The notes under the pieces were generated by a model that saw nothing but the letters and a program-made list of their open reading frames with translations, was not told the DNA's origin and made no database searches. The translations under genes were made by a program, and so were the position numbers. Source: Diaporthe sp. PMI_573 (lineage: Eukaryota > Ascomycota > Sordariomycetes > Diaporthales > Diaporthaceae). Taken from it: a DNA stretch of 64,000 bases. The stretch is taken from assembly GCA_021399435.1 (NCBI GenBank), contig JAJTUP010000036.1, positions 248,001 to 312,000 on the forward strand, written 5' to 3'. Each line of letters begins with the position of its first letter. Within the stretch, counting starts at the first letter, position 1. This document shows, piece by piece, positions 47,246-56,972 of the stretch.

Positions 47246-48290
47246 GTGCAGAGGATTGAGGACTGCTTCCTCCAAGCCGGCGGCAGCAGCAATGACATCG
47301 ATTATCTATTGCCCGAGTCCCAGCCTCAAGCACTGAGTGGCCCTTCCACTCCCCGTCACGCCTCGCGTCTTCTTCGACGCCACCAAACGCCTCGCCTTCT
47401 TCCGCCTCTACACCGCAATCGAGCTCGAGATCGACTGCCAGACCTGCCCTACGCCCTTCTTCCTCGATGTTACTCCCGATAAGATCCATGCCCTTTCCCT
47501 GCGTGCTGGCTCCGATGCGCTAGCCGCACATCCACCTCCAGACACGTCGCCTTGATTTCGGCTTGACTGGCCCGGGATCCGTCAGCTTTATTGCTGCCCA
47601 AGATGTGGGACCTGGCCATTTACAAACTACAACACATTCGGCCTGGGAAAAATCGGAACGCCTGCACTTTTTTACCAAGCAGTGTACCCCCTGCATCTCC
47701 CTACCGTCAACCACTGACAACCTATTCCTTGCCACCTGCTGTAAAGCTGTATCGGCACAACGGCTTTTCGTAACAACTTTGCGCCCCGAGCCTCGCCAGA
47801 CCAATATACTCACGCTGGCAGGGTGGGCGAGTGGTCGACGTCAACAACGAGGTGATCTTGGTGCCTCCCACCTCCATCGTCACCCGACCAGCTGCCTCCA
47901 CCAGCATAACTATGATGGTGAACGTCATGTATCTGCTGCCCCAGAACAGCCGCAGCTAACCCCGACAACGCCCTGCGAGCCTGTTAAGGGAGCCAGAAAA
48001 AGGGCACGCATATCGTCGTCTCCAAGCCCAGGCTCGGACAACAGCTCGCATGACGACCGCGCTCGGTGGCATTCCAAACTGGCGGTGGGAAAAAGCGAGG
48101 AAATGATGGCAGAGCTGCTTCGGTGGGCGGACAAGAAAGAAGTGGCGGAAAGAAGTGGCGATCGACAAGCTGTTGGCCCATGTGGGTGACGACGCTCGCC
48201 GCTTGACGGCGCCGGTCGCTGCTGCGAGGGAGTGCGAACTGGCATTGCTCAGTGCACAACCACGGCGTCATTGCCGCTGCCGCTGCGGAT
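47246..48290 (+). pseudogene. Degenerate reading frames of an unknown gene
   Basis: Coding-like pieces lie in different plus-strand frames: VQRIEDCFLQAGGSSNDIDY-like sequence at the start, PRVFFDATKRLAFFRLYTAI from about 47360, KGARKRARISSSPSPGSDNS followed by EEMMAELLRWADKK near 48100, then, in another frame, KEVAIDKLLAHVGDDARRL near 48170-48240. The last switch falls at a short duplicated AAGAAGTGGCGGAAAGAAG stretch, as expected of a slippage frameshift. No acceptor or donor explains the frame changes. I recognise no family; the basic Ser-rich segment is similar in style to the N-terminal parts of the nuclease-like proteins in this island. Confidence 0.3.
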
Positions 48291-48482
48291 GCTGGCTCAG
48301 CTAGCCCCTGAGGCGCAGACACACGCGTCTTCACCCAGCGCCTTGTCGGACCGCGTCTCTGCGGCGTCTGCGGCGTCTACTGCATCAGATGTCTCCGATC
48401 GTGTCCGGGCTCAGACGATGTGTCTGAGCATACTATATACAGGAAGGCTTCCTGGTTCCAAGGGAAGACAAGCGGCGTTACT

Positions 48483-48492
48483 TACCTAGGTA
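48483..48492. repeat. TACCTAGGTA palindrome, copy 5
   Basis: Exact copy in intergenic DNA, just downstream of the degenerate reading frames. Confidence 0.8.
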
Positions 48493-48599
48493 GGCAAGTA
48501 GCTAGAACTATTGCTGGTACAAGTACTCCCTAACTTAGCTACAACACGCAAATTCACGTTCTGCATGGTAGCAGCGTAGCGTTTGTTCCGGTTTCAAAT

Positions 48600-49150
48600 G
48601 CAGGAGCTCATCGAAAGTATCACCAGCAGGATAATGTTCAACTGGGTGTGGGAGGAGCAGTTGATGCCATCGTGTCGTACTGTCGAGCGGAAGAGCCACT
48701 GGTGACGAGGGCCCTCGATGCGAGGGAGCTCATTGCCCCTGGGGAGCTCCTGATTCCCCTGCCACCGTCTCAGCAGTCGGTCATTATTAGGTCGCGTCGG
48801 CGGAAGGCTCACGGGATACTTCATCCGTGTGGACAAGGCGCTCACCCTGCGCCCGGACGACCCGGATGCGATATGGCTCTTCGTACTCCAACACATATAT
48901 AGCAGCCAGACACATAAAGACCCACCTCGCAAGGCTGAACGCGGACAAGAGGACATAGTGCCCAGTCTGCATATCGGAGACCTGGCTTGCCAGCAAGGTG
49001 CAACTCTAGAACCATGCGGAGTGAGTCCACGGAATCAAGACATAAGAACACAGGGGTTACAAGATACCGGAGTACATCGATAGATAGCGCTTGCCGAGCC
49101 GTGCTGGATGCCACGAGATACCTGAACAGGTAGAGGGAGGCTGCACCGGG
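48600..49150 (+). pseudogene. Possible BTB/POZ-like relic
   Basis: One frame reads FIRVDKALTLRPDDPDAIWL then FVLQHIYSSQTH, reminiscent of the L..DDP.A...ML.Y.Y signature in fungal BTB proteins. Later helical pieces (LADKY-like and EYIDRACRAVLDA-like) occur only in other frames and are broken by stops. This is a weak, memory-based resemblance and may be chance. Confidence 0.2.
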
Positions 49151-49210
49151 AAGAAGGCTTGTTATGCCTTACCAAGACAGGCCGCTCATAGACTTGATAA
49201 AGAGAGTGCC

Positions 49211-50073
49211 TTATGTTGCCCCCCTTTCCTCGGGCAGCCCCAGAACTGTACATCTATACCAAGGCCAGTATGTCCCCCGTATCCACGCCGCGATGTGGCG
49301 CAATGCACAAACAATCTGGAATATACCCAAGATACTATCAGTAGCCCCAAGAGGCTGCCTAGCCCATAATATCTAGGAGAGTAGTTAGCAGGTTTTTAAC
49401 ATAAAGCCGATGATATGTACATACCGTGGTGTCGCCCGACCTTGTAGTGGCGGCAAAGTGCCACTCGTGGCTGTGGATAATGAGAGCTGGGAGGAAGGGG
49501 ATCATCGCTGCATGTGATTGTTCTGCTGTCTCCCTGGTAGCAACAAGAAGTCTCGAGGAGAGCCCATTGCGCGGCCTGCCAGACGCTGAGATGCAGCTGT
49601 GCGTTTCGGCCCCCCTCGCTGGGTTTCTTAGACTTAGCACTGAGCATGATGGGGCGCTGTCGCAGGGCGTGATAGTCGGTGTGATTAATGTATATGATCC
49701 CGCTCCGGATCCCGGCGATCTTTGCAGCCTCACACGGCTGGGGCTCAACAAACATACAGTAATCAACCATCTTAGACCCATATGAACGGCCAGATAGTCT
49801 AGCCGCTGTGCAGGGCATCCCGCGTACACGGGCTTGCCTCCCATGGCTATGACTGCCTGCCCGATCTTGGGAGGTCGGAGCTCCCGCAACCTCTCTGATG
49901 GGCCCTAGGGCGAGCTCGAAGACAGGCCAATGGACGATGGTGTTCCATGTCGCCTCTGCGTGGTCCTCAACTAAGCACTCTTCGGTTGCCTCGAAGATCT
50001 TTACAACCTGATCAATCGAGATCTTCGGGTCTGGGTCTGTGTCTGGGCGACGTTGTTGCAGCAGTTGGTTCAA
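49211..50073 (-). pseudogene. PD-(D/E)XK nuclease-like fungal gene with a frameshift
   Basis: Exons 50073-49425 and 49372-49211 (intron 49424-49373, GTATGT...CTAG, branch GCTAAC). Motifs match the fungal PD-(D/E)XK nuclease-like family as I know it: SKMVDYCMFVEP, INHTDYHALRQRPIMLS, the QLHLSVWQAAQWALLE helix, FLPALIIHSHEWHFAATT, and in exon 2 ILWARQPLGATDSILGIFQI and TYWPWYR. Between AQWALLET and VATRETAEQ the reading frame shifts by one base (about 49545-49555), so no single frame encodes the protein. The 5' end also lacks an ATG: the frame opens after a stop near 50083 and its first start-like codon is TTG. Usual members have ~100 more N-terminal residues. Probably a decayed copy. Confidence 0.6.
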
Positions 50074-50308
50074 GTGGACGAATCAGGGGGGAGCGGTGGC
50101 ATTGTTGGTGATCCGAGCCTTTGTAGATTACAGCTTCCAGAACTCCGGCTTCGCGCGGCATATTTGTTCTCAGGGGCGCTGGATCCTGAAGTATAAAGGC
50201 AAGGCGAAGAGCACAGAGACATCTCCTTTCTCCTGCATAACTTCAGCTTCTCTTACGACAAACAAGTCCTTCTCTTCAGGCAAACAATCTCCTCACCCGT
50301 CTCTCGAT

Positions 50309-51260
50309 ATGGCCGCCGTTGTAAACCACGTTTGCTATAATAACCTCCCTTCGTTGGAGGAGGCGGACATGTCCCGTCAGGTACTTACGGCCATTACACC
50401 CATCTCATCCATGAAGCTGACCGACCATTCGAACCATATAGGCTCTATCCGTTGATATTATCAATGGACCGATTCGCGACGCCTTCCTCAAGCATGCCGC
50501 TCACCTGACCTTCTGCCTTTACCTCCAGCACCGCCATCATACCGTCGCTGCCAATGAGGCGGTTGTTAAGGTCGAAGGTACCGCACGCCTCATGGACGAC
50601 CAGGCCATGAAAGACATCGTTTCCTTTGGAAACAAGGTCGTTCCGACGACGTGGATGACCTCCGGTGGCAAAGTGCTTCCTATGGAGTTTGCTGCCGTCC
50701 CTGCTCTGTGAGCAATCTCTCGTCGATATACTCTCGCTGTATGGTCCAACTGACACCCTACCAGGGCCGGCGCTCCCACCCCCTCGGCTGAATTTGTGCA
50801 AGAATTTCTCTCTATTCTTGCCAACAATGGATGCGAAGGATTGTTTGGCATTGACACCCTCGCTAAAAATAACTGGTCCGAAATGAAGATTGGCGATGCG
50901 AGCGTTGTCGTTCCTAGCAACGATAGCGAGACTTACAACCAGGACAAGTTCATCCCCGTCGCCTTTGCCTTCGACAAGGAAAAGCCGGAGTTTAAGGTCC
51001 ATGGGAAGTGCGGCAAGGATGTGTGCCTGGTTGGTGGCACGGACCGCGGGAGAGCACGGGCCACCACTGTTAGGTTGGGTCTTTATATACATCAGCACCT
51101 GATAACTCATCACCCATCTACATTTGTCAAATCTCTCGCCTCGCCATGCCATTCCGTGATTATTGGCCCAAGATGCCTGATGGCCGCGACTTTGATGGCC
51201 GGCATCTACTCACCCTGGTCCGTAGTGGTAACAATCCGTTCCATGACACATGGGATGTAA
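50309..51260 (+). CDS. Conserved fungal protein of unknown function
   Basis: Exons 50309-50380, 50442-50707 and 50765-51260 (phases 0 and 2) give up to 277 aa. Coding-like and family-like stretches include LQHRHHTVAANEAVVKVEGT, DIVSFGNKVVPTTWM, VLPMEFAAVPA and PSAEFVQEFLSILANNGCEG. Such small soluble proteins recur in filamentous fungi, without a named domain that I know. The C-terminus is uncertain: the open frame continues past KVHGKCGKDVCL and through the start of the downstream kinase-like gene (overlap 51146-51260), where the sequence turns Leu/Ser/His-rich and unlike a family end. The true end is likely near 51060-51080, through a lost stop, a frameshift or an unrecognised splice. Confidence 0.65.
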
Positions 51261-52615
51261 ACCTACTCATTCAGGAAATCGAGGAGAATCTCTGTGCCCA
51301 GGTGATTGACATCCCATGCGTTTCCAACGGCTCCAACAACTATGTAAGTTGTGGTCGAGCACCTGATCCCATCACACACTCGATGCTTACATGAGGCTGG
51401 ATGGCAAAAGGGAATTCACCTCAAGTTGTCCAATGGAATGGACGTTGTAGCACGCTTAGCACGCGGCGATGTCAACATGCCTGATTATGAGGGTTTCCCG
51501 ATTCATGTGCAAGTTCCCGAGGTCAAGTTTGAGACTGAGGTGTATGAGCTCCTGCAGTCAGAGCCGGATATCTTGGCTTCTCGTCTGCTTTATTATCGCG
51601 TCCCCGTGCAGCATGAGGGCCACAAGCTTGATCGTCCCAAAGACATCGCAGGCCGGCGCTTGCTTGTGTTCCAAAGAGCTGAGGGAGAGAATAACGTGTG
51701 GGGTGCCCTCAACCCAGCTCAGAAGGTACGGGCGTATACCAATCCTGCCACTTGCTTCATATGTTGACTTCTCTTCTAGTCTTGCCTTCTTTTCTCAGGC
51801 AGCTCACATCCGCGCATCGCTGTACAAATTCCAAGTCCCGCCCGAGTTCGCTTCTGCCTGGCTCCGCGAACGCCTTTTTGAGCAAAAGCCGGAATCGTTT
51901 CCCATTCCCGTTGCCCCCACTCGCGAGTTCTGCGTTACCCTCTTTACCTCCAAGATCGAAGCAACCATCAAGAGCATTGGTGACATGATTGGGTGGGAGG
52001 ATGACCACAACACGGTCGGTCCAGTTGCTGCAGCAGCCAAGCAGTCACTTCTTCGCCTCATCCCACACATAATGCCTGCAGGCGACGACGAGAACCTTTT
52101 ATACCGCTTCGTCATTGACCACGGCGACTTTGGCGTTCACAACATCTCGGTTGCAATGGATGAGAACAGCCAACCTCTTGCGACGTCCTTGTTCGACTGG
52201 GAGACCGGGTGCATTGTGCCAGCCATCCTGTCCGACCCGTTGATGGCGGTGACCGTCGATTTGGTGGCTGATGAAGATGCGGCGCCCGCCTTGACCCGCT
52301 TGCCTCGCACCGTAACCGCGGACGAGCTTGGAGCGAATCGGGACATGGCCAAGGCTATACCTTGAGGTTCGTTCTTCGTTTAAATAGTTCTCATGCTCAA
52401 TGCATTATAAAGTGTGATTAAACAAATATTTACAGGCCCTCTTCCTTGATGCACCGGACTACAAGCGCACTATCCAGGCGGGCAAGGACGCGCGCCACCT
52501 CTGGTTCGCACTGCGAGACTGGCGCGGCGACGATCCCGAGGACTATTTTGGCGATTTGGGAGCCTGGGCTGAGAAAAGGATAAAGGAGCTTGGTGTGAAT
52601 CAAGAAGTCAACTAA
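51146..52615 (+). pseudogene. APH-family phosphotransferase-like gene with a one-base frameshift
   Basis: Exons 51146-51343, 51411-51725, 51799-52366 and 52436-52615. The aminoglycoside-phosphotransferase-like kinase fold is clear: KLSNGMDVVARLARGD (beta strands of the N-lobe), the catalytic loop HGDFGVHNISV, and the metal-binding LFDWETG. Fungal members phosphorylate unknown small molecules. In exon 3 the frame runs to MAKAIP and a TGA at about 52363; one extra base near 52353-52358 is enough to explain the break. Without it the frame would reach a GAG|GTTCGT donor and join in phase to exon 4 (ALFLDAPDYKRTIQAG, then HLWFALRDWRGDDPEDYFGD), which is plainly coding. So it is either a young pseudogene or a sequencing error. 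The second intron uses a weak AAAAG acceptor. Confidence 0.7.
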
Positions 52616-52702
52616 TGCGGTGGAGATCGCAGTCGTGAACAACCCTCTCAGGGGTAATCAACAAGCCATCTCTGGAGACCGGCTTCAACTTTGTTGATAG
52701 GT

Positions 52703-52870
52703 CAAACCTGCCCTGAGGTCGACCAAAATTGGTTTGCCAACGTCTTCCTGATGTGCGGCGAGGAGATGCGCACGGGCGTTTACGCCTTTCCCTTCCTCTC
52801 GCCCGCCGAAGGCAAGGCTGAGAGCGACGTCAATTTTAATCTTCAGGTATTTCTCCAGAGGGGCATCTAG
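52703..52870 (+). pseudogene. 3' fragment of an unknown gene
   Basis: Downstream of the kinase-like gene a plus-strand frame with strong codon bias reads CPEVDQNWFANVFLMCGEEM, VYAFPFLSPAEGKAESDVNF and NLQVFLQRGI before a TAG at 52868. An acceptor-like TTGATAG precedes it, but no upstream exon fits, because the previous gene ends at 52615. The opposite-strand open frame over the same bases is a shadow. I do not recognise the family. Confidence 0.35.
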
Positions 52871-54103
52871 GATTTGCATCAGGCCAAATCGGTGCTTTCA
52901 CCACTAGGTTAAATCAGATTTGTAGATAGCTACTCAGACTATTAGCTTTCCTCTATTCCCGTAGATTTGCACGGGCGGGTGTTGGGGAGGTGAGAACAGG
53001 CTTGCGATAAGCGAACACGCCCCCCTCATGAGCCTTGTTGGTACCGAATCCCCTTAGCCTGGTCTGCTACACAACCGCGCTCTTTCGTAATGGACTGCAC
53101 CCGTGCCGATGCTCTCGTCCTTGTTCTTCATTAGCGCCTGCCATGTTCAACTGTGACGAACTGTGACTAACTCCAGACGACTTCCACTGGTACACAGTCA
53201 CGCCTATTGGCTGGACAGAGCTTCTTGGCTTGGTGACAAAGCACACACCGCGCTGGGGCATCCGATCCAGCTGAGACACTTCTATGCCAGTTGGTGATAG
53301 CCCGACCGCAGCAGAAGAGCTAACGCTACATGTCCAGGTTCCATCCAGGCAGCACCCTTGCCGCGATAGTAATCCAGCCTGACACCGCATGCCCTGATGT
53401 CCATCTAGGCAGCCACCTCTTTACGATGCTGGTCCAGCCCGCCTTCTTCCCGCCTCTCATAAATGCTTGCCTTCTCTTCCCTAGCTGTTGAGAAATATCT
53501 TGCTATTATATATACTCGGAACCTAGTTGGGCAGACCTTCGGCACTTTATCGTTCGAGCGCTCTAATTGCTTTTCACACGGCCGGGGAGTTGAGGATCAG
53601 ATATTCAAAAAAGGGGTAGCATAGAGTATCTGTTATTTGGTCAGATTCGGAAGCTAGATATGCTTAGGAAGGGTTCTACCTCGTATCTGTAAAATTACCT
53701 TAGTCACTAATGCCGATACACGTGCGGCGTGGTATGTCTGAGCTCGAGTACGGCATTTTTGCCATTGGCTGGAATATATACAGTCGAAGCGAGAGAAAAT
53801 GGAAGGAACGAGGGGGAGGAGGATGAAAGGCAGAGTCGAGGTTCGGGGCGGAGGCATGGAAAGTATTTATCGTGAACAATCGACCTCGCGAGTCGAGAAG
53901 CTGGTACGGCGGTCGTCACCAGGTTCTGATTGGCGGAGCAAGGGGCCGGCTGGACCACTCAGAAATCGGAAGCCCCGACAGCAACACACGTCTTACAGAC
54001 GTCACCCCAAAAAACCGCCCAGCCTTGCGACCACCCTTCGCGACCACTCCATACTTCCTCGACTCAAGAGGAAGGAGGAGCGCAACCCCGCCCCCAAGTC
54101 ACC
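52871..54103. other. Intergenic, right flank of the accessory island
   Basis: No supported gene. Two imperfect copies of a roughly 65-bp unit (CCATCCAGGCAGC / CCATCTAGGCAGC and following bases) lie in tandem near 53340-53440. The right part holds the IST3 promoter. Confidence 0.45.
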
Positions 54104-55182
54104 ATGAACAAGATACGAGCCATCCAGGAGCTCAACAAGAGGGAGATAGAGCAGGGGATGTACGTGCGACCCTTGCAGACCCGAAATATTAACCACAGGC
54201 CTTCTGAACACGCGCGAGCTAACAGACCTGGCCCGCAAACAGCTCCCCCAACGCCTCCTGGCATGTCGACTACCGCGACACGGCATTCGTCTACTTCGGC
54301 GGGTTCCCGTACGAGCTCAGCGAGGGCGACGTCATCACCATCTTCTCCCAGTACGGCGAGCCGACCTTCCTCAAGCTCGCCCGGGACAAGGAAACGGGCA
54401 AGTCGCGCGGCTTCGGCTGGCTCAAGTACGAGGACCAGCGCAGCACCGACCTCGCCGTCGACAACCTGGGCGGCGCCACCATAAACGGCCGCATGGTCAG
54501 CGTCGACCACGCGAGGTACAAGCCCCGGGACGACGAGGACATGGACGAGGGCCACATCGACTGGGAGACGCTGCAGAAGCGGGAGAGGCTTGAGAAGGGT
54601 GGCGTTGGGGGCGATGATACAGACATGGGCGAGGGGAGCGAGGATGAGGAGGCTGCGAGGAGGAGCAGACAACGGCCGATGCTGAAGGAAGAGCGAGAGC
54701 TCATGCTGCTGGAACAGGAGCATGACGAGGACGACCCCATGAAGGAGTTCCTGGTCGAGGAGAAGAAGAAGGAGGTCGAGGGTGCGCTGCGTAGGGCAAT
54801 GAGAAGGAAGGATGGCGGCGACAGGCATTCAAGCCGGCACCACCGGTCACACAGGTCGCACAGGTCTCGGAGGGGCGACAGCGATGATGACGGCGAGCGC
54901 CACAGGCGCCGGCGCAGGAGGCACGAGGAGGAGGACGAGGGTCGCAGGGAGCGATCGAGGCGTGATGATACCCCTGTTTTGAAGGATGCAGACGAGGATG
55001 AGCGCCGCCGCGAGAGGCGGCGGCGTGATTCACGTGAGCGCGACAGCAGGCGCGAAAGAGACCGTGATGGCCGCGAGAGGAAGCGGGATCGGGATACAGA
55101 CCGTCGTCCGGATGATCGTGAGGACTCCGAAGACCGCGGAAACCGAAGTCACCGGCACAGAGATAGGAGTAGATCACCTTGA
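54104..55182 (+). CDS. IST3: U2 snRNP / RES complex RRM protein, IST3 (SNU17) type
   Basis: Spliceosomal protein of the pre-mRNA retention and splicing (RES) complex. Exons 54104-54159 and 54243-55182 (phase 2) give 331 aa. The join yields NKREIEQGISPNASWHVDYR, as expected just before the RRM. RNP2 is AFVYFG (residues 33-38) and RNP1 is KSRGFGWLKY (72-81). The domain ends near MVSVDHARYKPR, a family hallmark. The long tail is acidic, then Arg/Ser/Asp/Glu-rich (RS-like), much longer than in yeast but normal for filamentous fungi and animal RBMX2. The intron has a GCTAAC branch point 18 nt before the used acceptor; the nearer AACAG is too close to that branch. Convergent with HSV2. Confidence 0.92.
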
Positions 55183-55547
55183 AGGTGGCTCTGGGATGCT
55201 GTATCATTGAATCTCGGTATTGATTAATGCGAAAGCGAGGCATGAGCTGCCTCTGAGTATCTTCAAAGTGCGCAAGCTACCGAGCTGCTCTGAGAGCTGC
55301 TCTGATTGCCAGTCCTGTTTTACCTGTGCAGAGCTACCATTATGCTCGGCCTCCATGTGATCGTAACCATCCAACGCGATAAGACCAGACCGAAACCATC
55401 CAGGATCAATTCCGAATCAACATCGAGTCGACCAACCGATGCTCCTGTGGCCACCTGTGCTCAAATCGCCTTGTTCGTTCCTTGCAAGGGCTTCCTCTGT
55501 TTTCCTTGCGTCGCCTTGGATTACCGAAGCGTTCAGCAGATCTCGTC
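55183..55547. other. Intergenic between convergent genes
   Basis: 365 bp between the stop codons of IST3 (+) and HSV2 (-). No gene or clear terminator signal was recognised. Confidence 0.5.
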
Positions 55548-56972
55548 CTAAATGTCCCTGTAGTAACGCTTCCAGCCCTCGCGGCGGACACGGCGGCGGC
55601 CGTCGTCATCCAGCTCCACCTTGAACTTCTCCCAACGAGCATCGATGCCGGCACCAACAACGATGATGGTGTCCTCGTCGGTCCATGCCAGGACGCCCTT
55701 CGGGGGCCTCGTGGTGCCTAGACTAGCGACATCGGAAAAGGCGGACACGCCGCTGGTGGGCTCGTCGCCGAGCTCGAAGGGGGCCGACGCGAAAGAGTAC
55801 TGATCCGAAAAAGCTCGCGGCATGAAGGGAATCTTCCCGAGGAGACCCCACTTTCCTCTGCCCTCTTCCACAGCCGCAGCGGTCGCACTAGGACGGCTGG
55901 CCGGGAAGGCCAGGCTGATGGGGCTCGAAGGCGACTGGAGGTCTTTCAGGTTCTCCTGGGAGGGGACGTCGAACACGTGGAGGGTGCCCTTGTCAGACGT
56001 ACAGGCGAGGATATTACCCAGCCTGCTGAATCCCAGCGAGAAGATGATCGCGCTGTCCATGCCACGGCGAAGCTCGCAAATGCGAGCACAGCTTCGTGTG
56101 TTCCAGATGCGGATCAGCGTTCCCTAGGGCGGCATGCGTTAGATTCCCGCACTCGCTGACCGGGCCACCGTCGACTGGAAATCGGTGCTTACCTTGTCGC
56201 TGGCGGTGGCCAGCATGTTGCCTTTCTCGCTAAAGGCCATCGCACGCAGCGCAGTAGAATGAGCCGGGATGATGCTGACGTTGTCCGTGGCCAACTCGAC
56301 GAGTCGGACGTGTCCAGCAGTGGGTCCCGGGAAGGCACTGTGCTTTGCAGACATACAGATCAAGCCATGGAGGTTGTCAGCAGTCTCATAGACCGCGACC
56401 TTCTGCATCTCCTTCGGCTTGTTCCACGGGGCGTGGAATTCAACGCTGTTCTGCAGCACAACGATCACCTTGTCTCGGTTGATTCGAACGGCGCGCACAG
56501 GAGTTTTGACGCTGATGGAGGAGACGGGCTTCTTCTTGATGACCTCCCACAGAAAGACCTAAGGTATATCTGTGAGCATGATGCGAACAATTTGCGGCTG
56601 TGTAACGCTCACCTTGTTGGCAGCGAACTTCGGCATGCGACCACCACCGACCAGCGCAATGATATTGGTCTGACCAAGCATTTGGGCAAGGCCTATGCCG
56701 CCTGCAAGATCTGGTGGGATAATTAGTCTTGTCGAATTGGAAATCCCCAGTGTGCCAGAGCCCACATACCTTGGGTGAGAGACAGCTGACCGGAGTCAGC
56801 GTGGACGACTGCCTAGTGTCAGCTATCACGAGAATCTGGAACCAGTTTCGTGTTGAGACTCACCAAGAAAGCCATCCTCCAGTCCAACCGCGAAGTGAAG
56901 GCCAGAGTCGCTGAAATTTGCGGATAGAACACGGGTGGGCCGATCTGGCTCTATCTTGGGTCGGGTATCCAT
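55548..56972 (-). CDS. HSV2: PROPPIN WD-repeat protein, HSV2/WIPI4 type
   Basis: Phosphoinositide-binding beta-propeller used in autophagy and vacuole-related membrane traffic. Exons 56972-56864, 56808-56770, 56710-56613, 56558-56193 and 56123-55548 give 395 aa; every join keeps phase (1, 1, 0, 0). The start MDTRPKIEPD leads into the first blade, and VFLWEVIKKKPVSSISVKT, VLQNSVEFHAPWNKP and MLATASDKGTLIRIWNT mark further blades. The lipid-binding motif is LRRG at residues 222-225 (L-R-R-G rather than F-R-R-G), which points to the HSV2/WDR45 branch rather than ATG18 itself; this rests on family knowledge. Exon 2 is only 39 nt. Divergent from the septin gene. Confidence 0.88.

Noticed and set aside
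52685..52879. Minus-strand 64-codon frame
   Set aside because: The opposite plus-strand frame has better codon usage and ends at a natural stop; the minus frame is its shadow.
54700..55243. Minus-strand 180-codon frame opposite IST3
   Set aside because: Complement of the Arg/Asp/Glu-rich tail codons of IST3; no independent support.
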